NCBI GenBank assembly: GCA_002360455.1
Contig: DEQQ01000036.1
Location: 1-6,419, forward strand
From: Saprospiraceae bacterium UBA3362
Lineage (GTDB): Bacteria; Bacteroidota; Bacteroidia; Chitinophagales; Saprospiraceae
Reading direction: 5' to 3'
DNA length: 6,419 nucleotides
In this document: positions 1 to 6,125 of the stretch, piece by piece
How the letters are laid out: each line of letters opens with the position of its first letter
How positions within the stretch are numbered: the first letter of the stretch is position 1
The notes under the pieces: generated by a model
Database searches by the model: none
What the model was told of the DNA's origin: nothing
The model's input: only the letters and a program-made list of their open reading frames with translations
Translations under genes and position numbers: made by a program

Positions 1-569
1 ATCAGTAATTGATTCCTTTTACTAAGCCGGGTTGAATAATGAACCATGAAATAGGGATTTTTTTCAGGGGGATTAAATCGTTCTCCGAGAATCCCCAATG
101 ACACATCTGCAAAAATTGCAAGAAACTCATCCAATATTATATTATTTATCCAATAACCATATCTTGCATATCCAATACCTAAACAAAATTGATGATTTTT
201 AATATCAAATACATATTCTGCAAATCCTTTTAGATAGTAATAGTCATTATTAAGCTCTTTTACAAACCTGACCGGAGAGTAATTAGCTCCAAGAATGACA
301 CTATTATTTTGATTTATCTTGAATTTATATTTCGATAATAACTCAAACTCTTCAAGAATTGGTGCTAAAGGCATTGCAGCCGAAATAAAAAAATTATTTC
401 TTATCCCATAACTTAAGCTTGTCTTCGTATTAGAACTAAATCCTGCAATCCATCTGTTTTTCTGTGGAAAGGCCTGAAAGCTATTAAGAAATCCTGTGCT
501 GGGTTGGGCAATAGTTAGCGTGTAGGAGGCAATTAGGCACAGCAGAATCAATGGATGTTTTATTTTCAT
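1..569 (-). CDS. Secreted, probable outer-membrane barrel-like protein, C-terminus outside window
   Basis: The frame is open without a stop from the ATG at 569-567 to the left edge, 189 codons, so the gene is partial at its 3' end. The protein begins with a Sec signal peptide of about 22 residues (basic MKIKH, then a hydrophobic stretch, then an A-Q junction before PSTG). The mature part has alternating polar and aromatic residues, many Tyr, Phe and Asn, and repeated short strands separated by turns (SLSYGIRNNFFISAAM, SVILGANYSPVRF, YLKGFAEYVF, QFCLGIGYARYGYW). That is the look of an outer-membrane beta-barrel of Bacteroidota, but I recognise no named family. The start lies 9 bases after the stop of the lipocalin-like gene and has no clear Shine-Dalgarno, so it is probably co-transcribed with that gene. 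The coding call is firm; the barrel assignment is inference from the residue pattern. Confidence 0.8.
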   Translation of the reverse strand, partial: MKIKHPLILLCLIASYTLTIAQPSTGFLNSFQAFPQKNRWIAGFSSNTKTSLSYGIRNNFFISAAMPLAPILEEFELLSKYKFKINQNNSVILGANYSPVRFVKELNNDYYYLKGFAEYVFDIKNHQFCLGIGYARYGYWINNIILDEFLAIFADVSLGILGERFNPPEKNPYFMVHYSTRLSKRNQLL

Positions 570-578
570 TTTGAAAAA

Positions 579-1004
579 TTATTTGACAAATTTAAAGATT
601 TCTACCAATTGTGCGGGCACTTTATTATTGTATCTATGGAGGATTAATTGATCTGTGGTCACAGCATTGAGTTTATACTCAATTTCCAAATTACCGATAA
701 AGAAGATTAACTTGTCTGCCTCCAAAGTATAAGTGTATTGCTTACTTGTAAAAGGTTCTGTGCAAAGTACTCCGTCTTCAATAAACTCCAGCATCCCATT
801 ATTGTAAAAAATGAATCTGTCGTCCATCATGCAGCTGTCCATTTCTTCAAAAAAATTCGCTTGCCCACTGTCATCTATCAATTGAGACTTGGGATGCCAT
901 GATCCTAGGATTAAGTTATTGGCTGCTTTTTGCTTATTAAAAGAACTGAATACTACAAATGCAATGAATACTATTAGGCTGAAAGAAACATAAGAATTTT
1001 TCAT
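579..1004 (-). CDS. Small secreted lipocalin-like protein
   Basis: About 141 residues from the ATG at 1004-1002. An upstream ATG at 1037 would put a charged MAIVIPIKIKI ahead of the signal sequence; I prefer 1004 because MKNS followed by a hydrophobic run (about residues 5-20) is a normal signal peptide. No lipobox Cys is visible, so it is probably periplasmic or exported rather than a lipoprotein. The mature part reads like the lipocalin-like domains common in Bacteroidota: an early ILGSWHPKSQ strand, a central acidic segment with Cys (MDSCMMDDRFIFYNNGMLEF), a second Cys (GVLCTEP), then strands YTYTLEADKLIFF, LEIEYKLNAVTTDQLILHRY and a closing VEIFKFVK. The two Cys probably form a disulphide. 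The ligand is unknown. It sits between a broken secreted gene upstream, whose end it overlaps by 68 bases, and a barrel-like gene 9 bases downstream. Confidence 0.8.
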   Translation of the reverse strand: MKNSYVSFSLIVFIAFVVFSSFNKQKAANNLILGSWHPKSQLIDDSGQANFFEEMDSCMMDDRFIFYNNGMLEFIEDGVLCTEPFTSKQYTYTLEADKLIFFIGNLEIEYKLNAVTTDQLILHRYNNKVPAQLVEIFKFVK

Positions 1005-2313
1005 AATTTTTATTTTTATTGGAATCACAATCGCCATTTATTGTTTCTAATAACAAATAAAAATTATAATTTCTATTATCAATTAGATATGCTGCTGCTA
1101 ATCCGTCATAAGATAATGCTTCAAATAAATTTATTGATTTCCTTTCTCCGGTAATGTATTTTTGAGCTTTGAGAAGGCCGGCCATAGTTCCCCATGCATG
1201 TCCTCCTTCAGCATCAGATAAGCTATATGCGGCTTTAGTAGCTTTGCTACATTCTCTTCCTGGAATCGGAATCCTATTGTATATATTGTTATCAATTCTT
1301 TCTATTAAAGCTTTGGTGTATTTCTGCACCATACTGAGAGGCTTGTATCTTTCACCATTGCATAGTACGACTTCTGCATCTGCTGGGATATAGCGTTTGA
1401 TGAATGCAAAGCCATTGAGAATTCCTATTATCTGGTCCTGACTCAAAAAATTTTGAGTCCTAAACATTAGACAGGCTTTCTCATCTACATGTGTACTGCA
1501 AGGCGGAGTAGTAAGGGCCCACTTTGAATTGGTGCCATCTACATTCCATTTTTGCTCTGTTGAGTCATGGAATGAATTGCCAAAATCCATAGACACATCC
1601 TCTCTGATAAAAAACCCCACATAGCCGTCCAATTGTGGTTCATAATCGCAATCTTTATATTTAGTACTCGTGAGTCTAGTGTGGACTCGAGCTAATTCAT
1701 AATCTTCAGGACATACTGTACAATTATCACAACCTTTACGTTTATCATAAAGCCTTTTGAAAATACATTGTGCTTGCATATCGAGCCTGCGTAAGGCTTG
1801 GATTGCCAAGAATATTTCTTCAAGACTGCGTTTCATTTCTTTCTGGTCTCCGGCAAGCCTGAAGAGTTCATAATCTGTTGCAAGTTTTACTATATACCAG
1901 CCCAATTGAGTCGGAGTTTCTGACTCAAAATTGATAAAATTGAATCTAGTTCCATTGGCTTGATCCCAGTGAGTATTGATTGCACAATTTTGGTCTCTCA
2001 ATGCAGCTGGAGTATTAGGATCTTTAAGCCAATCATAAGGCAAACCACCATACCACATCATGGTTCTGGACTCTGCAGGAAGACTATAGCCTGCTTAGGA
2101 AAAAGAGCATGGATTATTAGGATCTGCACCAATGCCATCATTAATGCAACCGCTGCTATCCCGGTCTATTTTTATAAACTTCTCATGAAATTGCTTATCG
2201 TATTGCCAATATTTTGACAACAGAGTATGCATATCACAATCTAAAGGTTGTGCATAAGAATAGGAGAGATGAAAAAGAGTGAGTAGAGTAGTGATTAGGA
2301 ATGCAATCTTCAT
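937..2313 (-). pseudogene. Uncharacterised secreted protein split by an in-frame TAA stop
   Basis: Two open stretches lie in the same frame and are parted by a single TAA at 2097-2095. The first (2313-2095, 72 residues) begins with a clear signal peptide (MKIAFLITTLLTLFHLSYSYAQ). The second continues without further stops to 939-937. Between the TAA and the first ATG pair downstream (2061) the frame still reads as sensible protein (AGYSLPAESRT), so one codon separates this from an intact gene of 458 codons. The large part is rich in helices and Cys, with segments such as YGGLPYDWLKDP, a CDNCTVC cluster, DGYVGFFIRED and GGHAWGTMAGLLKAQ. I recognise no enzyme family; a helical-barrel fold is a guess. 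Reinitiation at 2061 would yield a protein without a signal peptide. The last roughly 20 residues are encoded over the signal-peptide region of the next gene, so the original C-terminus may also be altered. A sequencing error at the TAA cannot be excluded. Confidence 0.7.
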
Positions 2314-2405
2314 AATTTAAGAGTTTTATTAAAATTTCTATACCAAAACGCATGCCAAAATAATTTAGCATATATAATCTTAGGATCAATCCTACTCCAT
2401 AGCAG
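2314..2405. other. Leader region of the broken secreted gene, with a weak promoter candidate
   Basis: A+T-rich spacer upstream of the ATG at 2313. On the minus strand, 2363-2356 reads TTATTTTG, one mismatch from the Bacteroidota -7 consensus TAnnTTTG, with a TTG at 2389-2387, 23 bases further upstream, as a possible -33 element. This would give a leader of about 35 nt. The match is weak and the spacing is at the upper limit, so it is a candidate only. No Shine-Dalgarno is seen before the start codon. Confidence 0.25.
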
Positions 2406-2460
2406 TAGATACTCCGTAGATACTCCGTACATACTCCGTACATACTCCGTACATACTCCG
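2406..2460. repeat. Five tandem copies of an 11-bp repeat
   Basis: Five contiguous 11-base units: two of TAGATACTCCG (2406-2416, 2417-2427), then three of TACATACTCCG (2428-2438, 2439-2449, 2450-2460). They differ only at the third base, and the two versions are blocked rather than mixed, as expected from recent slippage or local duplication. A further TACTCC at 2393-2398, out of register, may be a decayed unit. There are no spacers, so this is not a CRISPR array. The array lies between the signal-peptide gene at 2313 and the decayed transposase. The 11-base period is close to one DNA turn, so bound proteins would line up on one face; whether it is a regulatory site or a neutral VNTR cannot be told from sequence. 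Confidence 0.9.
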
Positions 2461-2479
2461 TGGACAAGAGATGGTTGGT

Positions 2480-2859
2480 TTGTAAATTTTCCTATTACAG
2501 AATCTTTTATCTTCTTATTCTTGCTGCATTCGTGGCTCATTTTTTTAATATGCGCTGAAGTCTGATTTTCCTTGGCTTTGCTCCTGGCTCCATTTCATTT
2601 TAAGGAGATTGTCTATTTTTACCTGTATTGCTCAAGTTATCTTGTTTTTTCTATTTTTTTCTATCCCGTAGATCAGGTCTCAAGTTTGCTTGATTTGCCA
2701 AACATTCTGTGGCGTGGCCTACTGCTAAATATCGAGTTATTTCACGATAGTCGCTACTCTTATGAATCCCCGGCGGATTTGCAGTTTTTTCTTTGACCAT
2801 TTCCTCTTTAGCTAATTTGATAGAAGAACTCTTTGTTCGTATGTAAATTGTTTATACAT
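2480..2859 (-). pseudogene. Decayed 5' remnant of an IS30-family transposase
   Basis: No single frame is open, but joined minus-strand pieces read like the N-terminal third of an IS30 transposase. Piece 1 (2859-2815) is MYKQFTYEQRVLLSN, the family's usual K-x-L-T-x-E-Q-R opening. A one-base loss then leads to piece 2 (2815-2651), which holds LAKEEMVKEKTANPPG and GIHKSSDYREITR, matching the helix-turn-helix consensus IA-x-x-x-GVHKSTISREIKRN, and then ANQANLRPDLRDRKK. Piece 3 (2652-about 2560) is RKNKIT, an in-frame TGA, and AIQVKIDNLLKMKWSQEQ, matching the W-S-P-E-Q motif. Piece 4 (from 2540) has MSHEC, like the V-S-H-E-x-I-Y motif. The DDE catalytic domain is absent. At least two frameshifts and one stop make it non-functional. 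The left boundary is approximate, since the text becomes unrecognisable before the tandem repeat. Motifs are seen directly; the family name comes from my knowledge of IS30 proteins. Confidence 0.75.
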
Positions 2860-2862
2860 TTG
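2832..2862 (+). promoter_or_regulatory. Predicted Bacteroidota-type promoter for the methyltransferase gene
   Basis: TTTG at 2832-2835 and TACATTTG at 2855-2862 are separated by 19 bases. This is an exact match to the consensus described for the primary sigma factor of Bacteroidota (TTTG, about 19 bases, TAnnTTTG). Transcription would start near 2868-2870 and give a leader of about 143 nt before the ATG at 3012. The motif overlaps, on the opposite strand, the first codons of the decayed IS30 transposase, so it may be a chance match in A+T-rich DNA or an outward promoter left by the element. Confidence 0.45.
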
Positions 2863-3011
2863 TTGCAGCAGTTAAAAATTTTTAAAAGGAAAGTAACTCT
2901 TTTTTAATTGGACTTTCTCCAAAAGAATGTTTTAATATGTCGTACTGTATTTATTGAGCCGAGTAGAATAAATTAAACAGCAATAAAAAAAATCTTGTAA
3001 TCTTACTTCTT
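2863..3011 (+). other. Spacer and predicted 5' leader of the methyltransferase gene
   Basis: No gene is seen here. A perfect 14-base palindrome of A and T (TTAAAAATTTTTAA, 2872-2885) lies just after the predicted transcription start, and the rest is A+T-rich with several homopolymer runs. An in-frame TAG at 2964-2966 rules out a longer methyltransferase. No Shine-Dalgarno precedes the ATG at 3012. Because an IS30 transposase starts at 2859 on the other strand, the end of that element should lie in this stretch, but I could not identify a terminal inverted repeat. Confidence 0.5.
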
Positions 3012-3749
3012 ATGATTAATACATTAATTAAAATAAACGCATTTTTAAAGGGCTTTATCTATTTTTTATCTCCGCACTTGATTTTTGGGTTTTTGAGAAC
3101 TCCGTTGTTATTTGCTTCAAATATCCTAGCAGTCTCAAGTTGGATTAGAAAGCAAGATAGAAAGAATATTTTGGATGACTTTTATAGTCCGGTAAGGCAA
3201 TATTCTAAAAGAATCGAACTGTATCAATATATAGTGGACAAATATAAGCTTAAAGAAGAACATCTATATTACTTAGAGTTTGGAGTTTGTAATGGAAGCT
3301 CTTTCCTTTGGTGGGTTAACTCGAATAATAATCCAAGCTCTAAATTTGCAGGTTTTGATACTTTTGAAGGATTGCCTGAAGATTGGGGAATAATTTTTAG
3401 TAAAGGAGATTTGAAAGGTTCAATGCCAAAAATAGATGATGCGAGATGTGAATTAGTAAAAGGCTTGTTTCAAGATAGCTTGATTCCATATTTAAAATCT
3501 AATAAGCTAAATATTGGAAATAGAAAAATAATACATCTTGATGCTGATTTATTTACTTCAACATTATTTACCCTCACTACTTTGTCGCAGTATCTGAATC
3601 CTGGTGATATTATTATTTTTGATGAATTCAATACACCAAACCATGAATTTTTTGCTTGGGATATTTATACAAAGTCCTTCTATATTAAATATAAATTAAT
3701 CGGTGCTGTAAATAATTATTTTCAAGTTGCATTTGAAATTCAGGCATAA
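3012..3749 (+). CDS. TylF/MycF-like class I SAM-dependent methyltransferase
   Basis: 245 residues. The core reads as a Rossmann-fold methyltransferase of the TylF/MycF (macrocin O-methyltransferase-like) group: motif I LEFGVCNGSS at 88-97 for SAM binding, FDTFEGLPE at 115-123 (typical of the family), a region around GLFQDSL at 151-157, LDADL at 176-180, and IIFDEF at 201-206, whose acidic residues in characterised relatives bind a divalent metal. This suggests O-methylation of a sugar or secondary-metabolite hydroxyl, but the substrate is unknown. The first 40 or so residues are hydrophobic (FLKGFIYFLSPHLIFGFL) and may attach the enzyme to the membrane. The length is normal for the family. 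The gene stands alone, converging on the E1 operon. Two of the 60-base lines I counted were 33% G+C and a third 17%, against about 48% for a line of the E1 gene, consistent with horizontal acquisition. Confidence 0.85.
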   Translation: MINTLIKINAFLKGFIYFLSPHLIFGFLRTPLLFASNILAVSSWIRKQDRKNILDDFYSPVRQYSKRIELYQYIVDKYKLKEEHLYYLEFGVCNGSSFLWWVNSNNNPSSKFAGFDTFEGLPEDWGIIFSKGDLKGSMPKIDDARCELVKGLFQDSLIPYLKSNKLNIGNRKIIHLDADLFTSTLFTLTTLSQYLNPGDIIIFDEFNTPNHEFFAWDIYTKSFYIKYKLIGAVNNYFQVAFEIQA

Positions 3750-4058
3750 AAACATAAAGCAATCCCTCATTTCGTAGATTCATTTCTCGGCATTATTGGG
3801 CAATAAATTTTCATTGTGAACGATGCTTTCGATTTCAATTAAAGAAGTCTCCGTTGCGATAAAAATACTTCTGTGATTTGCATCTCAATAGAGCGCTACC
3901 GATAAGCTAATTTGGATCCATAGGTGCAGCATTTGTTGGTTCAGAAAATTCTGCTTCTTCTAGCCTTTGCATAAGGAGGCTGGAAGGCTTGGTGCGAAGC
4001 ACGGAACGAAGTGAACCCTGTAAGACTCCGACCCTGTCTTCGACAGGGATATGCCCAA
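3750..4058. other. Convergent intergenic region
   Basis: 309 bases between two converging genes, with no gene I can support. The left part is A+T-rich and has a weak inverted repeat (TTATTG-GG-CAATAA, 3793-3806) followed by ATTTT, which is at best a feeble terminator for the methyltransferase. The right part, from about 3975, is visibly richer in G+C and holds short repeated words (CGAAG at 3995-3999 and 4007-4011; CCCTGT at 4016-4021 and 4032-4037) and the hairpin described separately. A 21-codon minus-strand reading frame at 3972-3907 has no supporting signals. Confidence 0.5.
4032..4048 (-). repeat. Perfect 7-bp hairpin after the E1 gene, possible transcription end
   Basis: CCCTGTC, a three-base loop TTC, and GACAGGG form a perfect G+C-rich stem, 10 bases beyond the E1 stop codon in its direction of transcription. 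No T-run follows on the minus strand, so it is not a classical Rho-independent terminator. It could stabilise the 3' end of the mRNA or belong to a dispersed repeat, since the flanking 60 bases also carry a GCTT/AAGC pair (3987-3990, 3997-4000) and a second CCCTGT. Confidence 0.55.
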
Positions 4059-6125
4059 TCAATAATTCAAAAGTTTTATGAGTTCTGCTTTTACCTTTTC
4101 TGCATTGAGCAGCATCTCTTGTTCCAAGGTTGTATTGAGAGGAATGGCAGGTAAATTTTCTGATCCGATAGCGCGAACCGGAGCATCCAAAAATTCAAAA
4201 CACTGTTCCTGAATTCTCGCTGCAAGAGATTGTGCAAATGAATGGTTTATGCTTTCTTCTGTGATGACCAAACAACGATGGGTCTTTTGAACTGATCGAA
4301 TGACGCTGTCGATATCCAATGGCTCCAAGGTTCTCAGATCAATAATTTCTATCTGATGTTCAAAATCTTTGGAGGCGTTGATAGCCCAATGAACTCCCAT
4401 TCCATAACTGATAATGCTGAGCTGATTCAAATGATTTTGAGCTTGGATTTCATTGACAATTTTGGCTTTGCCCAATGGCAAGATGTAATCTTCTGCAGGC
4501 ATAATTGTTCTGGCCTCTTCTGTGCCCGGAACCTTGCTCCAATACAGTCCTTTATGCTCAAAAATCACCACAGGATTGGGATCATAGTAAGCGGCCTTCA
4601 TCAGCCCTTTCAGGTCTGCGCCGTTAGAAGGGTAGACGACCTTGACGCCTCGAATGTTCAGAACCACAGTTTCTACACTCGATGAATGATAAGGTCCTCC
4701 ACTTCCGTAAGCTCCAATGGGCACTCTCAAGATCATGGATACCGGATATTTGCCATTGGTGAGATAACAGGATCTTGCCACCTCTGTGAAAAGCTGATTC
4801 AGTCCCGGCCAAATGTAATCTGCAAATTGGACCTCAACAATAGGCTTGAGTCCGGCTGCGGCCATCCCAACTGTACTTCCCACTATGAATGCTTCTTGAA
4901 TCGGAGTGTTGAATACTCGGTGATCTCCAAATTTCTGCGCCAAAGTTGCAGCCTCTCTGAATACGCCTCCCAATCTCTTGCCCACATCCTGGCCATAAAG
5001 AAGACATTCCGGATGTTTGCGCATAAGTTCTTCAATGGCAAACAAAGCACAGTCCACCATAACTTTTTCTTCACCGTTCTCAGGGCTTCTGTTTCCTGTT
5101 TCTTCAATGATCGCGGTATCAGCATAAGTATGAGTATATAGATCGGAGGGAGATGGATCTGCAGCCTTTTTAGCCAACTCAAAATCCGATTCGACCAAGA
5201 ATTTTATCTCATCCAACAATTGATTCAAAGCAGTAGCTCCGATTTTACTTTGTACCAGTTTAAAGAGTTTGTCGTAAGGGTCAAGACTGTGGGCTTCTTC
5301 CAGATCATCTCTATACCATTCTTTTCTTACTCCCGAAGTGTGATGATTGAGTAGGGGAACCTTGGCATGAAGCAAAAAAGGTTTGCGCTCTTTGCGAATA
5401 TAATCTACAGCTTGCAGCGCTGTTTTGTAACAAAGTGGATAATCTGTGCCGTCAATGCTTGCAGACTTGATTCCCGGAAATCCTTGGATATAATCTATAA
5501 CATTCCCTTTTCGTATCTCCGAAGAATGGGCAGATATATCCCAATCGTTGTCTTGCACCAAATACAAAATGGGCAACTGTTTGAGTGAGGCCATATGAAA
5601 TGCTTCGGCTACTTCTCCTTCGGTTACAGAGGCATCTCCAAGAGAACAAACAACCAATGGAGGGTTCTTTGTCTCAAGCTCAGAAATCATGTTCATGAGT
5701 TCTTTATATTGCAATCCCATTGCTATTCCGGTGCTCGGTATAGCCTGCATTCCTGTTGCGGAAGATTGATGTGGAATTTTGGGCTTATCGGCATCCTTTA
5801 AGCTTGGATGGGAATAATAGGAGCGACCTCCGGAAAATGGATCATCCCTTTTGGCCATCAATTGCAACATCAAATGGTAGGGTCTCATTCCAATAGCCAG
5901 AAGCAAACTGTCATCCCTGTAATAGGCAGAAAGAAAGTCTTGCGGAAGCAAATTTAGTCCTACTGCGATCTGAATCGCTTCATGTCCTCTGGAGGTTGCG
6001 TGTACATATTTTGACACCAGCTTGAAGTTGGCTTCGTACAGCTCTGTCATCGCCTTTGCAGTGGCCATGAGACGGAAGGCTTTGATCAAGCTTTCTCCTG
6101 ATATTTGAGCTTGTTTTCCGGCCAC
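4059..6125 (-). CDS. Fused alpha-beta 2-oxoacid dehydrogenase E1 component (branched-chain type)
   Basis: 688 residues. Thiamine-diphosphate enzyme that decarboxylates a 2-oxoacid and transfers the acyl group to a lipoyl E2 in the cytoplasm. Residues 1-330 are the alpha part: SRGHEA at 45-50, the TPP/Mg motif starting GD at 163-164 and ending QDND at 191-194, and HHTSG at 261-265, the loop that carries active-site His residues in relatives. After a linker (about 325-352) the beta part follows: GQDVG at 378-382, NTPIQEA at 406-412 with Glu411 in the position of the glutamate that activates TPP, GGPYHSSS at 476-483 with His480, and a transketolase-like C-terminal domain from about 545 (ISYGMG, IDLRTLEPLD). 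Both halves look complete. The start is GTG at 6125-6123; its first base is the last base of the upstream TAG (TAGTG), so translation is probably coupled. The hydratase neighbour favours branched-chain amino acid catabolism, but pyruvate or a broader substrate range is possible. The E2 and E3 genes are not in view. Confidence 0.93.
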   Translation of the reverse strand: MAGKQAQISGESLIKAFRLMATAKAMTELYEANFKLVSKYVHATSRGHEAIQIAVGLNLLPQDFLSAYYRDDSLLLAIGMRPYHLMLQLMAKRDDPFSGGRSYYSHPSLKDADKPKIPHQSSATGMQAIPSTGIAMGLQYKELMNMISELETKNPPLVVCSLGDASVTEGEVAEAFHMASLKQLPILYLVQDNDWDISAHSSEIRKGNVIDYIQGFPGIKSASIDGTDYPLCYKTALQAVDYIRKERKPFLLHAKVPLLNHHTSGVRKEWYRDDLEEAHSLDPYDKLFKLVQSKIGATALNQLLDEIKFLVESDFELAKKAADPSPSDLYTHTYADTAIIEETGNRSPENGEEKVMVDCALFAIEELMRKHPECLLYGQDVGKRLGGVFREAATLAQKFGDHRVFNTPIQEAFIVGSTVGMAAAGLKPIVEVQFADYIWPGLNQLFTEVARSCYLTNGKYPVSMILRVPIGAYGSGGPYHSSSVETVVLNIRGVKVVYPSNGADLKGLMKAAYYDPNPVVIFEHKGLYWSKVPGTEEARTIMPAEDYILPLGKAKIVNEIQAQNHLNQLSIISYGMGVHWAINASKDFEHQIEIIDLRTLEPLDIDSVIRSVQKTHRCLVITEESINHSFAQSLAARIQEQCFEFLDAPVRAIGSENLPAIPLNTTLEQEMLLNAEKVKAELIKLLNY

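Noticed and set aside
2406..2460. CRISPR array
   Set aside because: Units are 11 bases and directly adjacent, with no spacers and no cas genes in the window.
2234..2540. Two overlapping minus-strand frames with repeated Glu-Tyr-Val-Arg-Ser-Met-Tyr-like units
   Set aside because: The repetitive protein is produced by the 11-bp tandem repeat read through; one frame also overlaps the signal-peptide gene. The SHE motif in the longer one belongs to the transposase fossil.
2572..2796. 74-codon plus-strand reading frame rich in Phe and Leu
   Set aside because: It lies antisense to the IS30 transposase remnant, whose motifs are recognisable on the other strand, and it resembles no family I know.
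3793..3806. Inverted repeat TTATTG-GG-CAATAA as a methyltransferase terminator
   Set aside because: The stem is almost all A-T with a tiny loop and only a short T-run; too weak to call.
3907..3972. 21-codon minus-strand frame in the convergent spacer
   Set aside because: Very short, with no ribosome binding site, promoter or recognisable similarity; the acidic composition alone is not enough.
4978..4992. Possible loss of a catalytic glutamate in E1 (GQDVG in place of GEDVG)
   Set aside because: By alignment from memory with human PDH beta, the TPP-activating glutamate is the one in the TPISE motif, which here is Glu411 in NTPIQEA and is intact. The Gln is probably a lineage variant.
4356..5141. 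Plus-strand reading frames within the E1 gene (4356-4685, 4686-5141)
   Set aside because: Both are antisense to well-conserved E1 beta-domain codons and show no family features.
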